Below are positions 11,972 through 22,160 of a DNA stretch of 64,000 nt, in pieces; within the stretch, counting starts at the first letter, position 1; each line of letters begins with the position of its first letter. The stretch lies in the NCBI GenBank assembly GCA_021292105.1, contig CM037863.1, positions 3,612,892-3,676,891 of the forward strand. The letters run 5' to 3'. The notes beneath the pieces are model-generated. The model was not told the origin of the DNA, did no database searches, and saw nothing but the letters and a program-made list of their open reading frames with translations. The stretch comes from Anadara kagoshimensis (taxonomy: Eukaryota; Mollusca; Bivalvia; Arcoida; Arcidae). The position numbers and the translations under genes are program-made.

Positions 11972-12678
11972 AAATGATTGACCTCAATAAGGGGGTGGGG
12001 GTTAAGTGGTGTCTAATTCCATCTCAGACCTCAATAAAGGGGGGGTTAAAGTAGGAATCAGCAGAGGACGAAATTCTGTAATATTTTCATATATGCGTAA
12101 AACTATGTTTGAATTAAGTTATTCAAATGTATATCAAAATGATGTATATATATACAATTCTGCGTCTTTTGATACCAAACATTCAATCATCCATACGCAT
12201 ACATACGCTGCTTATTCAAACCGGAAGGTTTTCGATTCTAAATCTTAGAAATAAATACCCAGCTACTCGCCCTGAGTGTGAAAAATGATATAGAAATTGC
12301 ACTTGCCGATCGGAAAGGGATATAAAGTTCCCTCCAAAAGCTAATCCTATTACCACCCCCCAACCAAGGGCACTATTCATATTATTTAAGTATTATCAGT
12401 AGGTAATCATTGTACATAAAGGCTTTAAAACCTTAACAATTACACTAAATTGATGATATTTTCGACCAAGCTGTTCATTTCTGAATTAGAAGAGCCACGT
12501 GACAAAATTGGGAGACCCACAAGTGATGACGTAATTAACTTTTGTACCCTGGGTATTGCAGTGAAAACTGTATCAGTTATAAATTTGGTGTGGTTACTAG
12601 GGCTGATGGTGTTGTTTTCAAAACAGACTGGACACCACTGGCTTCAATGTACTTATCAACGGGGAGGTACATGTCAAA
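11972..12678. other. Non-coding stretch
   Basis: A short doublet of CCTCAATAAGGGGG-like sequence occurs near 11,982 and 12,030. Open frames up to 80 codons show no family features and are not bounded by convincing splice sites. Confidence 0.5.
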
Positions 12679-13062
12679 GTCCGTTCTAGTTCTAAAACTT
12701 TGGTGGACAAAGAATTGGATAACATGTAAACGTCCGTTCTAGATCTAAAGCTTTGGTAGACAAAGGATTGCATAACATGTAAACGTCCGTTCTAGATCTA
12801 AAGCTTTGGTAGACAAAGGATTGGATAACATGTAAACGTCCGTTCTAGATCTAAAGCTTTGGTAGACAAAGGATTGGATAACATGTAAACGTCCGTTCTA
12901 GAACTAAAGCTTTGGTAGACAAAGGATTGTATAACATGTAAATGTCCGTTCTAGGTCTAAAGCTTTGGTAGACAAAGGATTGGATAACATGTAAACGTCC
13001 GTTCTAGAACTAAAGTTTTTGTGGACAAAGGATTGGATAACATGTAAACGTCCGTTCTACTT
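12679..13062. repeat. 53-bp minisatellite, ~7 copies
   Basis: The unit starts GTCCGTTCTAGATCTAAAGC and ends GGATAACATGTAAAC. Unit starts fall at 12,679, 12,732, 12,785, 12,838, 12,891, 12,944 and 12,997, with a truncated eighth at 13,050. Outer units are more diverged than inner ones, the pattern expected when central copies homogenise. Confidence 0.95.
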
Positions 13063-13429
13063 CTGAAGCAGTGTGCATGTACTTAAAAATATGTTTATAA
13101 ACAGATCGAGAGCTGTAATTTATCTTTTTTAAAAATACATGCGTTCATGGCCAACTTATTTTAAAAGATGAGGTGATTATGGTACTTCAAAATTATCCGA
13201 ATTACATCACTGGTGAATATTTAATTAGAACAAATGGTCTCAAAATTGTCGAAAATTATACTAGTAATTAATAAATTGTTGATCTAGGAATATTGCAAGC
13301 TTAGGCTCATCAAAGCCCTAATAAAATGGCCGCCATTACAATATTGTTGATAAGTGTAATGTCTCTGTGCCCAGGATTACCCTGAATATATTTGAGGTCT
13401 CATAGTTCAATATTTCTTTCACTCTCAAT
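13063..13429. other. Non-coding stretch
   Basis: Nothing recognisable in this AT-rich segment. Confidence 0.5.
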
Positions 13430-13640
13430 TTTGATATATGATACACACGTGGCAGGTGTATTTTGCTAAACATTGAGTGCTTACCCTTCCGGAGCACCTG
13501 GTCTGACTTCCCTGTTGGAAGTTTACGCGTTCCAAAGTTTTTACTTTGCTTTTGGGTTTTGATTTGGATATGGATTAGTATTTCGACTTGTACATGTGTT
13601 AACTCTTGACTTGTAATTCGGATTATACTGCTGAGATATA
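13430..13640 (-). repeat. Dispersed repeat, reverse copy (CCAAAGTTTTTACTTTGCTT family)
   Basis: Contains TGGAAGTTTACGCGTTCCAA and then CAAAGTTTTTACTTTGCTTT. The same text occurs near 35,815-35,940 in the same orientation, and reverse-complemented near 9,570, 18,390-18,540, 23,450-23,600, 30,380-30,560 and 38,470-38,590. It is a mid-copy dispersed element of unknown class without visible TIRs. Confidence 0.6.
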
Positions 13641-13770
13641 GATTCCTAGTGATTAAAAAAAACAAACAAACAAACAAAAAACCAGATATAGCCAACGAGG
13701 GGCTGAGATAAGCTGCCGACTCGATATCTAACCTAGTGTTAACTTTTGACAGGTCTTTAATGTATTAATG

Positions 13771-13870
13771 GTACAGTCAAACCTGTCTATAACGATAACC
13801 TAAGCGAACCGATCGAAGTGGCCTTTACGAGCAGGTAGCCCTTATATACAGGTTCAAATACGTCAATAAA
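13771..13870. mobile_element. CAGTCAAACCTG-TIR element fragment
   Basis: ACAGTCAAACCTGTCTATAA is followed by GCGAACCGATCGAAGTGGCC. The left terminus is clear and preceded by T. The right terminus is not intact. Confidence 0.55.
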
Positions 13871-13924
13871 ATGCAATTGCGATACAACTTCACCGGCTTG
13901 TAAAAACAGGTGGACTAAACTAGA

Positions 13925-14216
13925 GGTTGAGTGAGTGAGTAATTGTGTTTAAAGTTCCAGTCAAGAATAATTCACTTATATCGATACGTCGCCAGCTACA
14001 GGCGAGGGTGCAGAAATTTTGCCTGTGCGTTGCGCTGTTGGCATTATACAGCAGCGTTCTTTAGCGTGACAAGCCCACCGTAACACGGGACCTCGTTTGT
14101 TTTAAGTCCCATCCGAAAGAACCGTGACTTTCATTTCGTAATGCTGAGTGCTTGGCGAAAGAACAGTCACTACCCAGTTTCAAGTTTTGGGTCAGACCCG
14201 GCCGGGGATGTTCGAC
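13925..14216 (-). mobile_element. tRNA-headed SINE-like element, near full length
   Basis: Read on the minus strand it begins with a GGTCTGACCCAAAACTTGAA head region, passes through AGTGACTGTTCTTTCGCCAA and AAAGAACGCTGCTGTATAAT, and ends in a tail reading CGATATAAGTGAATTATTC then TTGACTGGAACTTTAAACAC and ACTCACTCAC. The family recurs at 15,457, 15,800, 20,228, 20,505, 39,607, 44,704 and 50,374. The 50,374 copy shows the tRNA-like head. No protein frame. Confidence 0.75.
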
Positions 14217-15289
14217 TAGAGTAGTAGTTGTTGTAATAATGGCAGTACATAGTAGCAGTAACTTGTTTTGGTGTTATTGGCGGTGAAAAATGTCAAATAA
14301 TGTTTACCAGTTATAAATATGACTTAAGTCTATTTTTGGAAATTCTCTGTGTGTTTCTAATTAATAATAATTAACACGTCTTAAAATAGACAAGATTAAT
14401 TTGTAGCTCTACAAGGCCGTTCTTTCTGATAAACAAGGTATCCTAGAAAAACAAAATAAATGACAAAAGAAATAAGCAAAGGAAAGTCATTGCGGCTTAC
14501 TTATATCCATATTCCTATATTCATATATATATAGTCATATACTTAGCAGTAAATTTGTAATTTCACTTTTGCTAGTTCCCTTATATTATATATATATGAC
14601 ATGTACTTGTGTCACATATGTATAAATTTAAAAAATACGTTTTTTTCTATATGCTTCGATACGGCTACAATCGTGTGATCTGTATAACCGACTGCAAGTG
14701 TCCGGTCAAAAAAGCCATATCACCAGTCTGGTATCGATACCAGCTCGACAACTTGAAACAATTTCGTAAAGTTTTGCCATATTATATACAAATGACTGTA
14801 ATATATGTATTTGTTCTACATGGTGAAAGTTGAAGTATATGATTTACAGAATAAAACATTGTGAAATCCATAACCTATGCAGAATCAGTTCTAGACCAAT
14901 ATCAACGTCGATCTTCGGGCTAAGGCTGCTCTGTCTTATATTGGGGTGTGGGTCCGATATGGCATATAGTATGAATTTCTACATGCATTATTTTTTTACA
15001 AATTATACTTCACAAATTTTAATTTCTACTGAAATTTATTGTAACTACTCCGGGCCATATTCTCTATACATTATAAATATACCCAGGCTGATAGTCAACA
15101 TTGCCATTAAAATATACTGATAGATATGCAAATGGCAATAACCGATTAGATCACGAATACGAAACAATAATAGTTTATGCAAGAAGCAAGCAAACAGGGA
15201 CAGAAAAACACAAACATGTACGTCAATAAAATCATTTATTTATGTTTTTGAAGTTGTTTCCATTTTAGTGGACACCCTATCCCGTTTAT
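14217..15289. other. Non-coding stretch
   Basis: AT-rich, with short TA runs near 14,525 and 14,590. Two consecutive plus-strand open frames (14,609-14,833 and 14,830-15,120) overlap by a few bases but have no recognisable domains, so I do not call genes. Confidence 0.5.
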
Positions 15290-15810
15290 TTACACGCCAA
15301 CGGAATACTGTTAATTCCAAAATTACCTAAAATAGTAATCGCAAATCATCACAATATGCTTTTAAGAACCTCGAAAATAAATGTAATAGAAGTCCAATAT
15401 CAACATACAACATTTTGTTTGCTACATCGAATAAACTGCAACAATGTGGTTATTTATTTGAATGGGGTTTAACGTCACAGTCAATAATATTTAACTTAAA
15501 TCGAGACGTCACCAGCAATAATTGGAATGGCAAAAATATTTACCTTTCGTATGGCTCTGGGCAATCTGCCCCTTCGCCTATAGCTGGCGACGTCTTGATA
15601 TAAGTGAAATATTCTTGATTGGGATGTGAAACACAATTACTCAACTCACTCAACTCATTAATTTACACGTCAACGGAATAATGTTAATTACAAAATTGCC
15701 AAAAATGGAAACCACAAATCACATCACGATGGTTTGTCACTAGTAGAAGTCCAATATCAACATAGAACACTTTGCTTGTTACATCAAATAAATTGCAACA
15801 GTGTTGTTAT
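15290..15810. repeat. Direct repeats of ~170 bp with SINE tails head to head
   Basis: Two copies (about 15,290-15,450 and 15,655-15,810) share AACGGAATACTGTTAATT and AGTCCAATATCAACATA, and a third copy is at 20,315-20,500. Between them, 15,457-15,570 is a minus-type SINE tail that turns at about 15,571 into a plus-type tail ending in CTCAACTCACTCAACTC. Two SINE 3' regions therefore meet in inverted orientation. Confidence 0.7.
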
Positions 15811-16010
15811 TTGAAATAGGGTTTAACGTCCCAGTCAGGAATATTTACCTTACATCGAGAAGTCACCAGCAATAGGTGAAATGCCAGAAATATTGACCTT
15901 TGCAATGCGCTTTTGGCAATCTGCAGTGAACGTTCTTTAACGTACCACGCCTGCAATAACGCGGTTTTACGGTCTCTTCCGAAGGACAACGATGTCGTCT
16001 GTCATCTTGA
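15811..16010 (-). mobile_element. SINE-like element, truncated copy
   Basis: GGGTTTAACGTCCCAGTCAG, AGAAGTCACCAGCAATAGG and GCAATCTGCAGTGAACGTTC match the SINE body. The head is replaced by unrelated sequence after about 15,990. The matching truncated copy in the duplicated block is at 20,505-20,652. Confidence 0.7.
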
Positions 16011-16669
16011 TGAATATAAAATCTTAAAAACCTTACAAAGCACCGATTATGGGCAAGCACATAAAACGAAACCATTGTATATTTATTACGAGTTAACTCT
16101 TATAGTGAGTACTGTTCTAGCATAAGTTTTACTAAGCCTCGTAAGTAAAGCTTTTTATCGCAAACGTCAAGTTAAGAATAAACTCTCTTTTACGAAACTT
16201 CGTTACTTTCGAAGCTTAGTAAATCTCATGCTTGATCTCTTTTCTGGTTTAAGAAGAGCAATCTCTTGATAGACAAATGACCCGTTTACAACATTGCTGA
16301 GTTGTTTTTCCTTAGATTTACCCTTGTAACCTTGACCTGTATACCTATATTTTTTATACGACGCATCGCCTCGTGTCGGTTCACATTTGTTCAAAGTTTG
16401 ATTAAAATACATCTATAAACATGGAAGATATTGAACGAGTACGATATTTGGACAACCAAACAGACTGGAAGGGTAATTCTAATAAATCTCCTAAACTTTG
16501 TTTGCGAGGGATGACAAAACTGTTGAATATTACCTTGGCACAAAGGGAAAGCATAACCTTTGTAACAATGTTAAACCGAGATACAACGGATAGAACAAGG
16601 AATTAACGTCAATATAGGCGTTGTGAAAACTAGCATTTACGGTGAATGCATGCAAGACTATATCATGTC
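16011..16669. other. Segment private to copy A, with a weak foldback
   Basis: Absent from the matching place in copy B. An imperfect inverted repeat joins about 16,119-16,156 to 16,197-16,235 (ACTAAGCC..TAAAGC against its complement). No credible exon. Confidence 0.5.
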
Positions 16670-17098
16670 GTGTTAACAATATCGATATATCGTGTTTTCG
16701 ACCATGTGTCTTCTCGACTTAATTTCATTTCGACTGAATACCGGTACCCTTGTCGACGAATTCGAAATGCTAGAAACTCGAAACAAGGATGTGGAACATT
16801 TAAAAAAAAATAAATCCGTCTCATAAATAAACTAATTATACAATTATGAAAAAGGACAACTTGACACCACTGATGACCACACACGAAAGTCAAACATAAT
16901 AAAGTTTTCGAGAAAATCAGTTATAATGACTCTCCCGCGAATAGCACCAATGTTACGAAAAACAAGACGTGTCAGACTGGGTCCTTGATTTAGAGAAAAG
17001 GATTGCCATCGCAGCAGTAACTTGGAAAGTTTAGTTACAAACAACATTACAAACAAAATAATAGTCAAGTGGAATGACTCAGTCGATTTGTTTTTCAT

Positions 17099-17100
<2 letters not shown>

Positions 17101-17140
<40 letters not shown>
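17101..17140. repeat. (CT)n microsatellite of copy A
   Basis: A pure 40-base CT run. The matching position in copy B (21,375-21,586) has grown to four CT blocks with spacers. Confidence 0.97.
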
Positions 17141-17146
<6 letters not shown>

Positions 17147-18529
17147 TAATTACATTAGCAGTTAAAAATAAAAATAAAAAACTCTTGAAAATGTCAGGAG
17201 TATAATTGTACAGTGGTGTTAATGTGTAAATAAACGCTGATATTTTCAATATTATTGTGTTATTTAGTTCTAGTACAGGAACCTTACCACATGTAGTTAT
17301 CTGATACCTGTAACGACGTCACACATACTCTAAAATATAAAAACTTGTTAATTTTCCTTATTTTTACTCCAATAATAATACAATATTCTGGTTTAAACAG
17401 CGTCAATTTTGACACAAGCCTCATGAATATGTCAATTTGATTAAATATATATCCAGTAACATTTAAACTAATAGTCGCTGAAAGATCACTTTTGAGTACT
17501 TTGTTGTTGTAAAATGCGCTATGCATAAAGGCTATTTTGAACATGGATTATTGTAAAGTACGTTTCATGAAAGAATTGCTTGAAAAAATTAACAGTGCAT
17601 ATTTATTTATTATTCAGAGACCTAACTACAAAGTACACTTATGTCAATGCTGCATGATTTTGTTAGCATCTATCCGTATATATGTGACCGAAAATATATA
17701 TTCAACCTAACCATTTTGGACCCAAATTGCAGATGAGTGTCGGGTGAAAAAAGTACCTTTCATCTGCGCGATCGAAACCTGGACGACCTACATACAATCA
17801 AAAGATAATGAGGTATCTACTTGACAGGCCGGAGTATTTATTCTTGACCATGTTGATTTTCTTGAAAAACTGGTAAAATTTAGAGTATGAACACACTCAC
17901 ATAGACTGATTTAAAAGAAAACGTTTTTGTCTTTCCACTAACGTATCCGTTTCATTGTGCTGAAATATAATTGACGTATCGCCGGCCACGCCCACAATTT
18001 CCTACAAATGCTTGAATTACTCACAAAAAGAATGAAAATGACGTCACTGACACTAAAACGTCATTAGTTGCCGTAACGTTGCTTTGTTACCGTAATGGCG
18101 GCTGGTGTCGGAACATAAAAGGCATGGACGGCGATACGCCAATTGATACTCGTATGATCGACAGTCCTCGGTGGCCGCAAAGTGCGCAAGCTCGCTTGCC
18201 AAAGGTCGTTGGTTTTCTCAGGGTAATTTTGTTTCTTCTTGCATCTCAGAAACTAATATTTGAGCGATTTTGACTGAGACGCATATTGCCCTTACTTCAC
18301 ACCATAACATTCTGTATTTTTGTTCAAACGTACTTTACATTCTCCGGAAATTGTACCGATCAAAAACAACCATACTGACCCATGTCCGAATCGCAATCCA
18401 GAAGTAAAGTAAAAACTTTGAAACTGAAAAGGTTAGATACGTGAAGTGAGACTGGGTACTCTGGAATGGTAAGAACCTCCTGTTTAGATAGCTACATCCG
18501 TCTACTGTGTAATCAAACTTAATTAGAAC

Positions 18530-19110
18530 TGATTTAAGCGAGAAAATTCGAACTAAAACTTCCCTCCTGGAAGAAAATCAGTTTGTTTTGTCCTAACATT
18601 GTTTTTGCAGAGTTTTCTTATTTCAAGACGCGTGTATGCCTCTGTAAATAAGAATGTTTTTTGTTTTTGGAAATAGCGATATCACTTCTGGGGTTGATCG
18701 TGTATTAAATATTCACAGTTTTAACCAGTTTGTCGCTGGAAATAGCATAAGAACGGACACTTATAGTTTAAACAAATTAAACCCTCTTAATTACCAAGTG
18801 CTTTGTTTGTGTCACTGCTAAGTTGTTATATACATTGAGGTACTTGATTAAATTGTAACTGTCATTTATTATAAGCTAGAAAATTCGAACTAAAACTTCC
18901 CTCAAGAAAGAAAATGAGTTTGTTTTGTCCTAACATTGTTTTTGCAGACAGTTTTCTTATTTCAAGACGCGTGTATGCCTCTGTAAATAAGAATGTTTTT
19001 TGTTTTTGGAAATAGCAGTATCACTGCTGGGGTTGATCGTGTATTAAATATTCGCAGTTTTAACCAGTTTGTCGCTGAAAATAGAATAAGACCTAAAACA
19101 AATTAGACCC
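18530..19110. repeat. Internal ~340-bp tandem pair in copy A
   Basis: AGAAAATTCGAACTAAAACT, CCTAACATTGTTTTTGCAGA-like text and CAAGACGCGTGTATGCCTCT occur twice, about 340 bp apart. The same pair exists in copy B at about 23,600 and 23,945, so this tandem duplication is older than the segmental one. Confidence 0.9.
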
Positions 19111-19637
19111 TCTTAATTACCAAGTGCTTTGTTCTTGCTACTCTTAAGTTGTTATATATACATGTAGGTACTAAATTAAATTTTAACTGTCATTTTTTAA
19201 CTTGTAAAGTACATGCTGCAGCTTTTCATGCTAGCCAAGGGACAGGTTATTTCAATAACTAATTCTAGTTTAGTATGTCCTTAAGCTTGTTAGAGAGTTA
19301 AACTTTCGACAAACAAGCCTGTACTCTACTTATGTGCTCTTGTTACAATACAAGATAGTGTAATAAATACTCTCGAAAGCGCTCTTGTTAACTTGTAAAT
19401 TAATTAACCCATGTTCTATATTTATAAAGATTTCAACTGCAATAAACCTTATAAAAACCAAGGGGAAGATATATAGACTTTATTTACTGGTGGTCTTTAT
19501 ATACAGGTTTTTGTTGAAATATGAAAGGAAGGACCTAAAACAAATGTTGATAGACAGGTGTTCTTTATAATGTAGTAATTACTTTAACAGGCTTTAATGT
19601 ACAAACAGGTGTTCTTTATATAGGTATATTCGTCATA

Positions 19638-19818
19638 CAGTCCAACCTGCCTTAAAGGCCACCTCTATATAAGGGCCACCTGCTTATAAATGCCAGTAGA
19701 ATTAAAGCCCATGTTTTCTTTATTCATATAATTTGAACCTTTAATAGAGGCCACCTGCTCATAAAGGCCACTTTTACTGATTCTTCTCATTGCCTTTATA
19801 GACAGGTTTGACAGTATA
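19638..19818. mobile_element. Complete CAGTC(A/C)AACCTG MITE
   Basis: Left end ACAGTCCAACCTGCCTTAAA and right end ATAGACAGGTTTGACAGTAT are inverted relatives. The body has two GGCCACCTGCT(T/C)ATAAA modules. About 180 bp, matching copies at 33,229-33,382 and 42,708-42,888. Confidence 0.75.
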
Positions 19819-20227
19819 AGGTTTTATTGTAAGGGCTGAATTTATGTGTAGCTGGTTTCTATTGCAGGCTTTACGGTATAGACATGTTTTATTATATAAA
19901 CAGATGGACTATATAAAGAAGTGGTTGCCATAGCGAGTCTTGACCGTGACGTTAAACGGGTAAGTCACAAAAATCCTCAACTTCACAATGTATAGTGATT
20001 GAAGGAGGCCTATCTGAATTAACAATGGAAGAAATTTCAAATCTTCATAATTTTGTTAATTTTTAAGATTTTTAGGAATTTAAAGTGTCATTTGTAAGAT
20101 CACTTCTAGAAAAAAAACATTTGCATTTAGTTTTGACAACAATATTCATCAATAGTTCCAAAAAAAAAGAATACCAAAATTTGCTAAATTTAAGTTAAGG
20201 AAAATCTAAGCTAAGGAACGATTGTGA
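19819..20227. other. Spacer between duplicated blocks
   Basis: No gene. About 20,040-20,225 resembles the reverse of sequence near 7,430-7,720 (TTAAGGAA..CTAAGGAACGATTGTGAAA), a further low-copy dispersed repeat. Confidence 0.5.
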
Positions 20228-20787
20228 AACCGGGCCTATAGCTCGCTATGTCGCGATATAAGCGAAATATTCTTGATTGGGACGTTGAACACCATTACTC
20301 AACTCACTCAATTCATTAATCTACATGTCAACTGAATACTGTTAATTACAAAATTACCTAAAATGGAAACCACAAAGCACCTTATGATATTATGTTGTTA
20401 AGAACCTCAAAAATAAATTATTTGTCAGTAGTAAAATTCCAATATCAACATAGGACACTTTGTTTGCTACATGAAATAAATTTCAACAATGTGCCAGTCA
20501 ATGTGCAACGTCCCAGTCAAAAGTATTTAACTTACATCGAGACGTCACCAGCAGTAGGTGAAATGGCAAAAATATTGACCTTTGCAATGCGCTCTTGGCA
20601 ATCTGCAGGGAACGTTCTTGAACGCACCACGCCTGCAATGACAAAATTTTGAAGTGTTGTCGATAGGATTATCTTTAAAGTGCGGATTTATAAAATGCAT
20701 AGTGTCCAAAGGAATGGAAGAAGTCCCATGAGTGTACATGTTTTGTTTTATATGTATCAGAGTTATAAACAATTTAATGGTACGAGA

Positions 20788-20954
20788 AATAGAATCTATC
20801 ATCAGTTTGTGACCGATACCGTATGATCTCAGTCCCGGGTGATGTGATGTAACATATCCCAATCTCGGCAAATCCTCGATTGAGATATGTTACATCACAT
20901 CACCCGAGACTGAGATCATACGGTATCGGTCACAAACAGGTGACAGATTCTATT
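20788..20954. repeat. Large palindrome (arms ~75 bp)
   Basis: AATAGAATCTATC..CAGTTTGTGACCGATACC on the left and GGTATCGGTCACAAACAGG..AGATTCTATT on the right are near-perfect reverse complements around a loop of about 12 bases. Because of the symmetry, overlapping open frames on both strands encode the same short peptide stretch, a symmetry artefact and not two genes. It ends where homology to copy A begins at 20,955. Confidence 0.9.
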
Positions 20955-21372
20955 AATATCGTGTTAATAATATCGACATATCGTGTTTTCGACCTTGTGT
21001 CTTGTCGATTTAATTTTATTTCGAGTGAATACCGGTACCCTTGTCGACGAATTCGAAATGCTAGAAACTCGAAACAAGGATGTGGAACATTTAAAAAAAT
21101 ATTTAAATTCGTCTCACAAATAAACTAATTAATTAAAAACAACTATTGATAATCACACACGAATGCCAAACATAATAAAGTTTTTGAAAAAAAAGTTACA
21201 ATGAGTCTCCCGTAAATAGCACCAATGTCACAAAAACAAAACGTGCCAGACTCGGTCCTTGATTTAGAGAAAAGGATTGCCATCGCAGCAGTAACTTGGA
21301 AAGTTTAGTAGCAAACAAGATTACAAACAAAATATTTGTCAAGTGGAATGACTCAATCAATTTGTTTTTCAT

Positions 21373-21374
<2 letters not shown>

Positions 21375-21415
<41 letters not shown>

Positions 21416-21429
21416 CATTACAATCTGAA

Positions 21430-21481
<52 letters not shown>

Positions 21482-21496
21482 CATTACAATTTGAAT

Positions 21497-21530
<34 letters not shown>

Positions 21531-21540
21531 CATTACAATC

Positions 21541-21586
<46 letters not shown>
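21375..21586. repeat. Four (CT)n blocks with a 19-bp spacer
   Basis: CT runs are separated by GATCATTACAATCTGAATG-type spacers at about 21,413, 21,480 and 21,528. The first CT block corresponds to the single block of copy A at 17,101-17,140. Confidence 0.95.
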
Positions 21587-21588
<2 letters not shown>

Positions 21589-22049
21589 CCACTGCAATCG
21601 TCATTCAGAAATGAAAGTTACGGGGTCCGGTAGAAGAGCTTAGAAAGTTAAGCTGTCAAGAACTATTCAGAATATTATACCAATGATGCCAAGAAAATAA
21701 AATCATATGCACAAACCTTGTCGTTATTTGTTTGAGTATATTATCAGAAAAAAAAGAAAAATGCCACCACAGCATTTCCATGGTTTATTTAAAAACACCA
21801 CTAAAGCCAAAATGGTAATAGAACCATTGGCATACAATGTAACTGGATATAAAATGAATGTGTGTTCATTGTGATACCTTATACCATTTTATGTTCGCAA
21901 GTAGAATATTTCAAGTCATGATCATCGAAGCTTTATTACAGTTTTGAATTGGCATTTCAATACATTGTAGAATAACTTGATATTTCATTTATATTTTACC
22001 TGTGATATGATATCAAATGTGTAAATTTCATTTTTATATTTGAAAATTT

Positions 22050-22050
<1 letters not shown>

Positions 22051-22095
<45 letters not shown>

Positions 22096-22160
22096 ATGCA
22101 ATAACAATAATAATATTATTATTAATAATAATATTACATGTAATATAATAATAATAATAA
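22051..22160. repeat. (AAT)n microsatellite, compound
   Basis: A pure AAT run of about 43 bases is followed by a short AT-rich palindromic patch (AATAATATTATTATTAATAA) and a second AAT run. Confidence 0.95.

Larger units (their letters stand above)
15600..19620. repeat. Segmental duplication, copy A
   Basis: A ~4-kb block repeated in the same orientation at about 20,230-25,017. Sample anchors are TACCGGTACCCTTGTCGACG (16,743 and 21,032), CCACATGTAGTTATCTGATA (17,288 and 22,346), TAATGGCGGCTGGTGTCGGA (18,094 and 23,138) and GTTTGTCGCTGGAAATAGCA (18,728 and near 23,802). Long stretches match at roughly 95% by eye. Copy A has a private 16,011-16,669 segment. It carries an internal ~340-bp tandem repeat (about 18,536 and 18,876) also present in copy B. 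No gene is seen. Confidence 0.92.

Noticed and set aside
14609-15120. Two adjacent plus-strand open frames of 74 and 96 codons
   Set aside because: No recognisable motifs, no splice-site support and composition like the neighbouring AT-rich DNA.
20545-21128. Two opposing frames encoding the same SHHP.LRSYGIGHK peptide
   Set aside because: An effect of the palindrome at 20,788-20,954, not two paralogous genes.
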